A stretch of DNA of 64,000 nucleotides. It comes from Pilatotrama ljubarskyi (taxonomy: Eukaryota; Basidiomycota; Agaricomycetes; Polyporales; Polyporaceae). Numbering within the stretch: position 1 is the stretch's first letter; the number at the start of each line of letters is the position of its first letter. This document shows positions 22,525-33,110 of this stretch, piece after piece. The translations under genes and the position numbers were made by a program. The stretch is from positions 95,875 to 159,874 of the forward strand of contig MU277670.1 in NCBI GenBank assembly GCA_022385805.1. Reading direction: 5' to 3'. The notes below the pieces were generated by a model. That model was given only the letters and a program-made list of their open reading frames with translations. It had not been told where the DNA came from and made no database searches.

Positions 22525-24656
22525 TCACTTCACGCCCACGCCCCGCAGGAGCGCGTCCGCGAGGTCCCAGTCGTCCGTGTCCCCGCTGACGTCGAACAGA
22601 TTGACACCGCGCATGCCCGCGGCGCGCGCAAATTCCGCCTTCATCTCGAGCGACACCGGGTCGTCGTACGAGACGACCTGGCGCGCCGCCGCGGACCGCA
22701 GGAACGGCGTGCCCGAGCACGCGTCCCAGTGCCGCTCGAACCCGCCCCCGCCTGCGAACAGGCGCCGCGGCTCGCGGTTCTCCGCTAGGGCCCCGGCTAG
22801 CGAGTCGGAAGAAGAGACGTTTGTTGCGCGTGTCGTGGAGTCGATGCTGCTGGGGGAATCGGGATCGGAAGCGTTGGAGCTGCTCAGGTAGGGCTGGAGG
22901 ATCCCCTGGCGTACGAGCTCGCGGAACTGAACCTGTCCATTATCCGTCCCGCCGTCCTCGTTGTACGCAAGCCGCGCGCCTGACGGCAAGAGGCCGTTTA
23001 CCTTCGTCTTGTCCACCAGCGCGCCTACCCACTCCAAGACCCGCGATCGAAGACGCGTGCCCAGGCGCCCTCTCTGTCGTTGTCGTTGTCGTTGCCGTTT
23101 TCGAGTGCGAGTTCGAATCGGTCGCCCACGTCGATGGGAAGCCCGCGTGCGCAAGAGCGACGCAGACGATCGCGAGATGTATCCGTACGAGGGAACGCCG
23201 AGCACGAGCTTGGACGCGGGAAAGCCTGCTGCCGTCCACGTCTGGAGCGCCGCGAGCGCGCTGGCGTTCTCCTGCGTGGAGTTGCCGCACGCGTCGCTCA
23301 GAGGGGCGTTCGGCCCGGGCGTGGTTGAGGCTGCGCGCAGAGATGTTCGAGGTCCGGAGAGGGAAGGCGGAAATAGGGGTCAGAACGGTGCGATAGGAGG
23401 ATGACGGCGAACGAGAGAGAAAGAGAAACAGGAAGAACGAATGAAAGAAACTGCGCACTCACATCCCCACGTATCATAATTCATGAGCAGCACCCAGTCG
23501 AGGACCTCCGCGAACGCGGCCACGTCCCGCATCGGCGCGCCGTCTGGGCCCGCGAAAGGCACCGTCTGCGTTGCGGCGGTGATGACCGCGCCATCCGGCA
23601 GCGTCGCGCGCAGCACCTGCAGAAATGCCAGGAACTGCGCGCCATCGTCCGCGCTGACCAGGTTCCCCGCGTTCCCGTCCTGCGCGGGGTACTCCCAGTC
23701 GAGGTCGATCCCGTCGAGCCCGTGCTGCGTGTACAGCGCGAGGATGTTGCTCGCCAGGGTCGCGCGGTTCTGCGCGGACGCGGCTGCGGGCGAGAAGTAC
23801 CTAGAACGAGTCCGCACGAAGGAATGGTCAGTCGGTGGATTTTCTGCGGTGCGCAACACGTGTTTATGCAGGGCCCCAACCACACGCACCTGCTCCCCGT
23901 CCAGCCCCCCACGCTGAGCTTGACCTTCTTCCCGGCGGCGTGCGCGCGGTCGACGAGCCTCCGGAGCAGGTCCGGCGCGTCGTCCGCGCCGTCCCACGCG
24001 AGACCAAAGTCCTCGTCCGGCACGGCAAACGCGAAGTCGATCCAGTCGATGCGCCCAAAGTCGACCTTCTCCGGCGGGAAGCTGTCTCCTGCCCAGTCCG
24101 GATAGTACGCCATCACGAGCGGGCGCGGCGGCGGCGTGCTCGACGAGGAATCTGGGTGGGGCGGCGCGTGGGCGTCGAGGTTGAGATTGCCATCCGAATA
24201 AGGAGGAAGAGGGGGCGCGAGTCCAGCAGCAGGAGGCGGCGGCGGCGGTCGCGTGGTGGCGGGAGGCGGAATGGAGGCCGTCGCAGGGGACGGGGAGAGA
24301 GACGGCACGTCCGCGGGAAAGAACAGAACTGCCTCCGAACGGCGGGTCACCTCGTGAGGATCCGCGGGGGCGGGGCCAGGATAGGCAGGGACTGCGAGTG
24401 TTGGTGCGAGGAAAGAGTGTCGCGTCGAAGCGTCCGGATCCGCTGCGGTCGCTGTGCCCCTAATTGCTCTTGACGTCTCCGCCGCCGCTATTGGCGTCGT
24501 ATGCGACAGCGTCCGTGTGATGAGAGCTCGAGTGCTGGTCTCGTCCCTAGCCCGCAGATATTCCGAGGAAGCGTCGTCCCAAGGCGCGGGCGCGCAGCGG
24601 ACAAAGAGCGGGAGAAGGGGAAGCCCAGCGAAGAAGAGGCGGAGTGCGGAGGACAT
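22525..24656 (-). CDS. Secreted GH18 chitinase
   Basis: Model: complement of join 22525-23330, 23463-23800, 23890-24656; 636 residues. It hydrolyses beta-1,4 GlcNAc links in chitin, in wall remodelling or degradation. A signal peptide is visible (hydrophobic core ALRLFFAGLPLLPLFV). Residues 25-180 are a Pro/Ser/Thr-rich linker; the GH18 barrel starts near PLVMAYYPDW. Barrel motifs: KVKLSVGGW and the catalytic DGIDLDWEY, with acid/base Glu292; MNYDTWG and LVLGVPSYGY are family pieces. Between LVLGVPSYGY and VQFRELV lies an unusual Arg-rich insert coded by a CGACAA microsatellite (about 23070-23095), where another frame looks more protein-like; an error or small extra intron is possible. Confidence 0.88.
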
Positions 24657-26281
24657 GGCTGCTCGCGGAGTGCGTGAGGCACTGTGCTACAGTGGGCAGA
24701 TGCGTGCCAAGGACGAGCTGCGGCGGCGACGGAGAAATGCAGGAAAAAAGAAGACCGCCTGGGTCGAAGGAGGAGACGGCGCGAGGAGGTCCTGCCAGAG
24801 GTCGTGCGGTGAAGAGTGATACGGAAGGGCGAGGGGGCGGTGGCGCCCAGCATAGTGCCGTGGGTCGCTGCTGGGGCTGACGGGAGGCTGACGGTGGCGC
24901 AGGTGTGGGCGGGGGCCAGACGGGTGGATTGCACTCAGGACGGAGGAAGGACGCTGATCGCACCGGGGCGGGCAAGCTTGCATGGCCAGCGATTTCGATC
25001 AGCGTCGACGATCAGCCAGGAGACGGGTGCTAGATTGTGCGAGAGCGCAAGTGGCAAGCGAGCAGCGGACGCACCCACCCCAGAAACGTTCATTGTGAGG
25101 CGCGTGCCCGGTGTGGACAATGGCAAAGGAGCCGTCCGTGATCAGAATACGACGGACACGTCTTATAGAGCAGCTCTCGGAAGAGAGGAAGCAGGCTCAG
25201 ATGATCAGTCGAGATCGCGGGTGTGAGAACGGAAAGGCACATTGCCAAAGAGCGAGAGCTGCGGATGTAGGTACTGGTAGGATATGGCTTTTGTTTGCTG
25301 AGCAGCGAGCGAAGGCCGTAGGCAGAGTCAAGGAGGAACGAGGCGGGTAGCCGAGACATCAGGCCTCAGGCCTCAGGCGAGGGATGGGGGCGGTCAGGGA
25401 GAGAGTCGGGGACGCCATGCCTGGTATAGGTATATGCCGGCACGACAAAGAACGGTGAAGAAGGGCGCGTGTCGAGAGAGAAGACTGAGAAGAGGGCAGC
25501 CCGTACTCTGGGAAGTCGAGGTTGACTCAATGCGGCTGCGGGGATGCCTGCGGTGGTGAACAGGGCGCTCGGTGTTGACTGGGTTGTGCATGCGGAGCGC
25601 TACGCGATGGGACAGCTTGTGCAGGAGGTCGGGCTGATCCAGCAGAATAGAACGGGCGATGAGAGACCAGGAAGGCGGCGAGCCGAGCTCAGCCGATGTC
25701 CAGATATGGCAGCTGTACAACTTTGGACGGGCGGATATTGGGCGCTTAGCGAGAAGATGCGTTGTCTGCGAGGACGACTGTTCGAATTCTCCTGACTGCC
25801 CTGCCTGCAGAGCGCACGGTGCTCCTCGTCTTGCTCTCTTCCGCGGATGATTCGCCCACTTCCCGTGCGAACGGCACCTGGGGTGCAATCTAAGCTGTCG
25901 CCGGGCGGGTGATGTGTCCGATGGACCCGCGTTTGGCTGCAGGCTGCGTGTGACGGGATCTCGCAACGGCAACATGCGTCCTCGGCGTTTGTCTCCAGCT
26001 GGCTCGAGGCGTTTCGCATCTGTGTGTCCGAATCTGCGTCCGAGGCGGAAGCAGAGATGATTCAGATCCAGTGGCTGCGAGAGGGCCACCGACTGTACAT
26101 GTGCTTCTTCACAGCGCGTAGCCCAGCCAATCGCACGCTTCTTCTCCTTGTCCACTCCTTGTTTCCCTCCTTGTATATATACCCCCGCATCCCCTCTCTC
26201 TGCCTCGCCCATCCCCCCGGTCCTCGTTGTTCTCCTGCCCGCTCTCCACTCCAGCCTCAACCTGAGCACACACCCTCTCGC
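24657..26281. other. Intergenic between divergent chitinase and Ser/Pro-rich gene
   Basis: About 1.6 kb. It should contain both promoters. Open frames here have no recognisable family and no consistent splice structure. No repeat or RNA gene was recognised apart from the TATA box listed separately. Confidence 0.4.
26174..26181 (+). promoter_or_regulatory. TATA box of the Ser/Pro-rich gene
   Basis: TATATATA, 101 bp before the start codon at 26282, followed by a CT-rich leader typical of fungal promoters. Confidence 0.45.
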
Positions 26282-26956
26282 ATGTCTCTCTGTCCTCCGC
26301 CACGCATGCCTTCGCCACAGCTCGTGCCTACGCCTCTGCCCTCCAGACCCGTCTTCCCCCGCCGCATCTCCTCGCGTTCACGTCTGCATCTACCGACTCA
26401 CCTGAATGAGCCCCCTATCCCCCCTCGCCTCGTCGGCTCTCCGCTCCTCGAAAAGCTCGCGCACTCTCCTACCCCTATGAGCCCAAGGGTCCAGCAGCAG
26501 CTCTGGTTCGACGGAGACGAGTTCGGAACCCGCAGAACGGGCACCCCGCTCAGAGACTCCGAAATGGCATCGCCCGCCTCTTCCTCGTCCTCCTCATTCT
26601 CACCTAGCACGCCGCGCACGGCGGCATCGAGGCGTGCGCGCCGCCGCTCCCCCTCCGTCGCATACAGCCGCCGCAAGCGCTCCCACTCACCCCCGCCCCC
26701 ACCGCAGTCCTCCATCCTCCCTCCGCCGGTGCCACCCATCCCCTCCTCGGCCTTCGACATCCCCGGCGTCAAGCGCCCCGTGCTGCGCAGCCCGCCCGCG
26801 ACGCCCTCTCCTCGCGTGCCACCCTCGCAGATCATCGTCCCCGATCTCACTAGCGTTAGCACCAGCAGCGGGAGCGTCAGTCCGCCCTCAGCGCTTTCCT
26901 ACCCCTCGCGCACCATCAGCCCGAGACGGCGCGGACTAGGCTGTGAGTCGCATTGA
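26282..26956 (+). CDS. Ser/Pro-rich disordered protein, unknown
   Basis: A single open frame of 224 residues after a TATATATA box and CT-rich leader. I do not recognise a family. It is rich in Ser, Pro and Arg, with a run of serines (SSSSSSFSPSTP) and a basic cluster RRARRRSPSVAYSRRKR that could act as a nuclear signal; SP/TP dipeptides suggest kinase sites (inference). The last codons overlap a good donor (GTGAGT at 26943), so the true C-terminus may be on a further exon I could not place. Low complexity makes frame choice less certain than for the other genes. Confidence 0.5.
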   Translation: MSLCPPPRMPSPQLVPTPLPSRPVFPRRISSRSRLHLPTHLNEPPIPPRLVGSPLLEKLAHSPTPMSPRVQQQLWFDGDEFGTRRTGTPLRDSEMASPASSSSSSFSPSTPRTAASRRARRRSPSVAYSRRKRSHSPPPPPQSSILPPPVPPIPSSAFDIPGVKRPVLRSPPATPSPRVPPSQIIVPDLTSVSTSSGSVSPPSALSYPSRTISPRRRGLGCESH

Positions 26957-29900
26957 CCTTGCGTTGCGCGTCGCACGCTCGCTGAGCGCTCCGGACCCGC
27001 AAGTCCCGCACGTACACGGCAGGGAGGAGCTGCCGCCGTGCGCGTGGCGCCCCCCGGAGAGGCACGCTTTCGCGCGCGGCAGGGCGATGAGACCCGGGGC
27101 GAAGTGACTACCAGTCTATGCTTACGCGCTGCCGCTGCGAGCGGTCGTGGCGCGCGCGGTGCTCGGCGACGACGAAACATTATGACACGTCCACGTTCAT
27201 GCCACCTTTCCAACGCTATTCGTCCCTCATCCCTCCGCGGGCGTACTGGGCGTCCTTGGCCCGGCTTGCTTGAGGCGCGGCGCAGTCTCACGCTCAGGGC
27301 TTTCCTGGTATCCGGTACCATCAACATACGCTACTGCCACATCTTTATTTGCGGTTTTTTACACGGTCTTCCTTTCCCGGGTTTTCATCGCTGTCACCAT
27401 CATCACGATGCATTCAAGTTCTCGCGCTCGAGTCGCGCGCTCCGCCTTTTGTGAATTCTAGGGGTCTTGTGTTCTCTCCACCTTTCTCGTCCCATCGCAT
27501 CCTTCTCTCGCACCCTCTCCCACTCCTACATTCGCATTTTCGCTGTATAGAGCTCCTGCATTCATTTGGGTTTTACTTCCTCAGCTCGTTCTTTCTTTTC
27601 TGTCCGGTCGCATCCTACGTTCATAGTGTACACCACCACGCTCCCTGTCTCGGGCTGCTGCTCTCGTCATAACATAGGCTATAGATAATCCCCGCTACTC
27701 GTACTCGTACTGTGGTTATTCGCCCGGGCCCCTGCCCGGGGGTAGATAGCTGTACAACACTCGTTTCTATCTTTCTGTCGTTGGTATCATCGGCGTCGTG
27801 TGTACAGCGTAGGCCACCTGGCGCTCCGTGGAATTCATGCGTGTTCTCGCTGCCATGCATCCGCGGACGGCCGCATCCTGATCAAGCAGTCTAAGCGCCA
27901 GGCTCGCCGCTCGCAAGCCAGCCTCTCGTCCACGCGCACGTCCAGCGGAAGGCAAGTACTGGCAGATGCTCCTTCTGAAAGGTCCGCGATATCCCCCTGA
28001 TCTGTGCGATGTGTCCGACCGCGCGAAGTATCCTCGGAGAAGGGACCCCAAACTTACGTGTACGAACTCAGTAGGCAAACTCCTGAGCTTCAACTTGGTC
28101 CTTCGCGTGTGTGACGCTCGTCGTCTATGTATATGCATGCCGTGTCTTCACTCTAGCTCGGGGGCTGTTCCCACCCCAATCCTAGGGCTTCGAGGACACA
28201 TAAGCTAGAGCCCTCGATCGTACAGTACAGTACGTGTGCCATGGTAGAGTACGAGTACTAGTGCTAGTACTGGCCGCAGCGCCCCCGGCGCCAGTGCCAC
28301 CAGCTGCTTCTCTCAAGCTTACTACATAGCCCCATGCAATCTTCAGCGAACCTGCTGCTGGATCAGGATCCGGCGGACGCCTCTTAGTATACAGCCTGAG
28401 CCTGAGCTTCGCCGCGCCTTCTGCGTTCTATCCCTATCCCCGGACGTCTGACGAACGAACCACCTTCGAACCTAACGAGATGGGGAAGGGGCGTCGCGAG
28501 CATCCATCGCCTCCGAGTCGCCGGCAGTCTCCTAGTAGGTTCGAACTCAAACGCGGACACGTAGTTATAGGGTCCCTGCGTGCCAGACGGACGGTTCCGC
28601 TCCTGCTGCCACGGCACCCCTCTACGGTCCAGCAGGATCCAGATACTGTACTGTTATCGTCGAAGCTTGGCGGTGGTGGGCCCGGGTGACGGTCGCGGAG
28701 AGAGCGTGGCTTGTGCACGTTCTGCGGCTTCCTGATCCAGATGCAGCTGCAGCTGCAGCACGGTGTTAGTGCGAGGTGTAAGTATACAGACGATAGTATT
28801 GGGCGGGAGCGAGAGAGCGCCCCGCGGTCGTCGAAGCAAACCCTGAAGCCAGCGAAGCTGGCACGAAGAAGCACGTTCAGGCTCAGGCCCAAGGTGAGCT
28901 ATCGCCCACGCGGGCGGCGGATCCATCCGCGCATCTGCGAAACTCAGCCCCGGTGGCTATTTCAGACTCGGACGTGCGGCGCTGGGTCGTCGGCCGACGC
29001 ACCGACGATTCATACGACCCTTGGCTCCAGGGCCGGGTGCACGGGGGGCACTCCAGGGTACTGTACGAGCAAGAGTTCGATCGAGTTGGACGCACCTCCG
29101 GACCCGGGACCCTGCCTCGGACTTTGATTCGGAATTGCGTCGCGTTCGACGTGGGCGCGCGCCTGTTTCGAGGAAGCGAGCGCGTTTGACCGTGACAGAC
29201 TGTGCCGGTGATTGGACGGCGCTGAGCGTAACGGCGCACTGAGCGCGTCGGGCGGGGCGCAGTCCGCTAGGGTTTAGGACGCCGATATATAGTGTAAGTA
29301 CGCGAGCGCGTTGCCCGGCGCGCCGTGGTCGCGCAGCGTCCGACACGGAGGCGTTTCAAAGCTGCACCTCCTGCTCTGAAATTGTGACTGTATCCAGTAC
29401 AGAGGGACGTGCGCGGGTTGCTTGAGAGCCGACATCCAAGTTGCAGCTTCAGCACGGACGGTGTCCGAAGACGGCCAAGGAACACCCGTGGTCCGAACGT
29501 CCTGCTTGCTTACAAGTAAGGCGCGCCGTGACCGCTGTTGCATTAGTGTACTTCCGCGCCGTGCCCAGCGGACCGCGGGGCGCATAGTGTGTACATACTG
29601 CGCGATTCAGATCCTCAGGGCCGCCCGGAACCGGTCGTTCTGGCGCTCGTGCGCACCTGCGACCGGCCGACCCTGGTTATGCAAGTCAATGGGGCGCCGT
29701 CCGAGGAGCGGTTGGGAGCTTGGGGCCCGAGCCCGAGCCCGAGCCCGAGCAGGGGCCCTTCGGAGATGCCGGTCGGGGGCGGAGAGGGCGAGTGTGTCGC
29801 ATCAATCATGTCGGGTTCCATGAGCGAGCGGGTGAAGAACCCAGGATATGTCATGACGGACCCTGGTCGTGTCGAGCGTCTGAGGCGTAGCGCAGATACA

Positions 29901-29970
29901 TCAGTCGTAGGCTCGCAAGCCAGCCTCTAGTTCAGCGGAAGATAATCGTTCCTTCTGAATAGAGGCTGGA

Positions 29971-30018
29971 AGCTCTTGTGAGGAGGGGTGCGGGGGACCC
30001 CCGTGGGAACGTCGGAGT
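29971..30018 (+). repeat. Left terminal inverted repeat of MITE
   Basis: 48 bp; the partner is at 30230-30277 in opposite orientation with two mismatches, both in the GGGGG/TGGTG stretch. Confidence 0.75.
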
Positions 30019-30229
30019 CCTCTCGCTTTCGCGTAATGCGTCTAGCAGTGATGAAGGGAGGAAGCCAAAGAGTACCGTGTGCGCGTTCATCACTTCGTGG
30101 TTCATCGCCCCGAATATTTTCACGCTTTGTTACCGCTGGGTGTCGTAGCAGCACAACCCCGCCCACTTGCGCAGGCTCGCAGCCTTGGAGGGCGGTGTAA
30201 GCGCCCAACATCCCCCACCATAGCTTCGA

Positions 30230-30277
30230 ACTCCGACGTTCCCACGGGGGTCACCAGCACCCCTCCTCACAAGAGCT
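30230..30277 (-). repeat. Right terminal inverted repeat of MITE
   Basis: 48 bp, reverse complement of the left repeat with two mismatches. Confidence 0.75.
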
Positions 30278-31266
30278 ATAAGATCTAGACTACATCAGTC
30301 GGGGCGCCCGGGATCAGGAAGGAATGTATACGGTGGTTCGTGCTCACCGAAGATTGCAGGCAGGTCGGTCGTTAACATAGTGGCCAGTGAGATAGCAAAG
30401 AGGACGGCCTCGAGCTTGCCGGAACAGGGTCACGAGCAGGCGCGTTTTCCGAAAGACGATAACGACCCGGGCGAGGGAGTACTCAATCGACCGCGCAGGC
30501 GAGGAAAGGTCACGCTGCATGCTGTCTGTCGTCCGGGTTGCTATTAACATTCACTGCGGCGTGCTCGCAAGCGCGACGTGCGTGTATATGTACCTCTCGC
30601 AAGCGGGCTGAACGGCTGAACTTGCGACGTAAAACGACTTGCGACTTCGGATAGTGCAGTATTAGTGCTGCTAGCGTCCTGGCATGTGATAAGTCAGTAT
30701 TCGCAAGCCAGTCCGCTCAAGTAGGCCGTAGACCAGTAGAAGTTGGGGAGAAGATGCAGAGACGGGGAGTGAATATGTAAGGGCGCATGTATCGTGTTCT
30801 ACAACATCTGGAGAGGAGAGGTATGTCGGGAAGACGTGCTACAAATGCAGAGAGGTGGTAGGGAGTTGGAATCCAATGAAAAGAGCGGCTCGCTGAGGAA
30901 CATGCCTCAACAACGGGTATGCAATAACAGTCCGAGGCCCAAGGCATGCAGGGATCTACTGAGTAATGCGCTCCATAGCGAGAGGTCAGTCGGCATGTAC
31001 ACCAACACGAAGGCAGAGATGGAATAGAATAGATACAACAGACAGTACGATACTTCCGCAAAGCATTACGACGAGAGCGCAGACATGGCAGTATGAATAC
31101 AACTGTGGGGTGAGCACCCAGACACGAATAGGTTAGACCGGTATTGATACAGAGGTGCAGAGTCCCCAGAGAGAGCGTCGTACCGTATGTACTAGAGCGG
31201 GCAACGCCCGGCGTCGCGTGCGCGTGTGCACCGCAATAAAATCACATCTCCTAGCTGAGTGTCCGT

Positions 31267-32552
31267 TCAGAGTCCCATCCGTTCCGCCAACGTTCGGTCC
31301 GGGCCGTTGCCCTGGTCGTTAGTGTTGCCGTTTGTCCGTCGACCGCCTCTGCGACCGCCTCCTCCTCCTCCTCCTCCACCAGTAGCTCCGGTGTTGCTCC
31401 CATTGTTACCTCCACCGCCACCTCCGTTCCCAGCACGGCGAGACGACCTGTCCTGGTCACGGTCACGGTCGCGCTCTCGATCACGCTCTCGCTCGCGATT
31501 TCGGGCACGATCGTTTGGACGGTCGCGATCTTTTTCACGGTCACGTTCGCGTTCGCGGTGCCGGTCCCGCTCTCTGTCATGGTGGGGTGGGCGATCGCGC
31601 TCGCGTACTGGCGACCGCAATTGGGAACGGGATTCGTCGTCGACCTCCATTTTGACGTTGTCAGCTGGTTTTCTGTCTGCGGAAGCGCGCGAGTCTCGCG
31701 ATGCCCCTCGAGGGGTCGCGTTCGCTGCGGAAAGGTGCGGTTTGGCGGGAATTGGCAAGGAGGTATTGGAGGCAGTAGGGGAGATTTGGCTCTCGGAGAG
31801 ACGCGGCTTTTTGTGCGCGCGAGGTCCGGTGGGTGGCAGCTTCCCAGTACCGTTGGCGTTGACGGAGAGGTGGGGCAGGGGTTGGTGGTTCCGAGGCGCT
31901 GGAGAGGCCTGGCGTGGAGGATGATGGGGTTGGCGCCCATGTGCTTGCAGGAGCGCGTCTTGCGACTTCTCCAACTCGGCGCTACAGAGACTTCAGCATA
32001 TAGACACGCCGTTTCGAACAGTATCACATACGACAGCGACGCAATAACTTGGTGAGATTCTATAGCAAACGGGGCCTGTCAACTCTATGCTTGATAGGCG
32101 CACTGAGCTGAACGTACCTCGGAGCGCTCCCTCCAGCTTCTGGACGACTCGTCGGAGGGCGCGGACGTCTTCCTTCAGTCTCCCAGTCTCTCCAGTCTTC
32201 AGAAGTTCGTACAGCTCGTCATTCTCCTCCTGGAGGATCTTGGCTCTCTGCACGAGGGCAGTAGTGACAGTGCTCGACCCGGATGTGGCGGAACTAGGAT
32301 GTTGGTGCAAGTGCGGCAGAAGCAGCGACATCAGTGCTGGCGGAATAGTGGTCGGTTCTGTTGATGATGGAGGAGGCTGGTTTGCGAGGAATTGCCGTAG
32401 GTGGGTGACTTCATCCTAGTACGCGTTCAGGGTCAGGCTGGACGCGGTATCAGCTGCGGCGAGCTCGTACGCACAGTTAGCTCTGCGACCTGCGCATCGC
32501 GCTGGCGCAGTAACGTCTCTAGCTCCAGCTCTCGAGGTGTTGGTAGGTCCAT
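31267..32552 (-). CDS. WTAP/Mum2-like coiled-coil protein
   Basis: Model: complement of join 31267-31981, 32032-32059, 32118-32415, 32475-32552; 372 residues, phases consistent. The N-terminal half is coiled coil (LETLLRQRDAQVAELTDEV; QEENDELYELLKTGETGRL; RALRRVVQKLEGALRESHQV; LSAELEKSQDALLQ). This resembles fungal members of the Wtap/Mum2 family, whose yeast and animal members are subunits of the m6A mRNA methyltransferase complex. That name is from recall and moderately certain. The C-terminus has a long Arg-Asp/Arg-Glu repeat region and then Gly-rich runs, as in RNA-binding splicing proteins. A TRIM retroelement starts 120 bp upstream of the start codon, so the promoter may be affected. 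Confidence 0.75.
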
Positions 32553-32666
32553 GGCGACGACAGACGGAGACGTCGCGTCTTTGGGCTGGAGGGACTTGGA
32601 GTGTGAGAGAGCGCGAGAGCACCTGCGAGTCGACTCCGCCTCGAACTGCCCCGCGAGCATGGCCAC

Positions 32667-32671
32667 GTGGC
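32667..32671. repeat. Target-site duplication, left (GTGGC)
   Basis: GTGGC directly precedes the left LTR and is repeated at 33106-33110 after the right LTR, the 5-bp duplication usual for LTR retroelement integrases. Confidence 0.85.
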
Positions 32672-32844
32672 TGTAACAACTGGGGAAAATGGAACGCGCC
32701 GGAATTGCACACGGCACAACCGTTGGACTATCCGTCCCACTTTCCCAGTCTATTACACCCTACTAGAGCCGTTACCTCGGTTGACTAAGCCGGGTCCAGC
32801 CACTCTAGTTGTAACGGCCGGGCAGCGCCGGCCGGGCCGTTACA
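32672..32844 (-). repeat. LTR copy 1 (downstream LTR on the minus strand)
   Basis: 173 bp, identical to the copy at 32933-33105. Its right end carries a short hairpin-forming stretch with arms TGTAACGGCC and GGCCGTTACA. Confidence 0.9.
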
Positions 32845-32932
32845 TAGCCCCCCTCGCGTTCGAGGCCAGGGGCTTTCAGTGCCAACTGTTTTGCACCGGG
32901 TTCGAACGCAGAATCTCTCACGTTCCACCAAA

Positions 32933-33105
32933 TGTAACAACTGGGGAAAATGGAACGCGCCGGAATTGCACACGGCACAACCGTTGGACTATCCGTCCCA
33001 CTTTCCCAGTCTATTACACCCTACTAGAGCCGTTACCTCGGTTGACTAAGCCGGGTCCAGCCACTCTAGTTGTAACGGCCGGGCAGCGCCGGCCGGGCCG
33101 TTACA
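32933..33105 (-). repeat. LTR copy 2 (upstream LTR on the minus strand)
   Basis: 173 bp, identical to copy 1; followed by the second GTGGC target-site copy at 33106-33110. Confidence 0.9.
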
Positions 33106-33110
33106 GTGGC

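Larger units (their letters stand above)
29971..30277. mobile_element. MITE-like element with 48-bp terminal inverted repeats
   Basis: Bases 29971-30018 and the reverse complement of 30230-30277 agree at 46 of 48 positions, starting AGCTCTTGTGAGGAGGGGTG. The 211-bp interior has no open frame of note. Size, long inverted repeats and lack of coding fit a miniature inverted-repeat transposable element, moved by a DNA transposase encoded elsewhere (inference). No target-site duplication directly abuts the repeats, although an 11-bp direct repeat lies a little outside (29897-29907 and 30291-30301). Confidence 0.7.
26957..31266. other. Gene-poor, repeat-bearing interval
   Basis: 4.3 kb without a gene I can support. 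Bases 27340-27660 are CT-rich on the + strand. A hexanucleotide run (GCCCGA, about four units) lies near 29724-29750, and a perfect 8-bp-arm palindrome AGTACTAG-TG-CTAGTACT at 28254-28271. TCGCAAGCCAG occurs three times (27911, 29913, 30701), the first two with a longer shared context. The MITE-like element at 29971-30277 is inside. Open frames are short and overlap on both strands, as expected of GC-rich noncoding DNA. Confidence 0.5.
32672..33105 (-). mobile_element. TRIM-type LTR retroelement, intact
   Basis: Two direct repeats of 173 bp flank an 88-bp interior without coding capacity. Each repeat begins TGTAAC and ends GTTACA, the TG...CA ends of LTRs. The read direction is minus: leaving the LTR on that strand there are two bases (TT), then TGGTGGAACGTGAGAGATT. 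Its complement fits a tRNA 3' end exactly (AAT of the T loop, 5-nt stem, 7-nt acceptor, discriminator A, CCA), so this is a primer binding site. A purine-rich GCGAGGGGGG precedes the other LTR, fitting a polypurine tract. Identical LTRs point to a very recent insertion; movement needs enzymes from another element. Confidence 0.9.

Noticed and set aside
28463..28545. Inverted TTCGAACCTA / TAGGTTCGAA as ends of another element
   Set aside because: Only 10-bp arms, no target duplication, no further similarity.
31259..31924. A plus-strand Arg/Ser-rich frame opposite the WTAP-like gene
   Set aside because: Antisense shadow of the RD/RE and Gly-rich tail.
32891..32932. tRNA-like box B (GGTTCGAAC) in the TRIM interior, suggesting a tRNA gene or SINE
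   Set aside because: No box A or cloverleaf; the neighbouring CCA-ended stretch is better explained as a primer binding site on the other strand.
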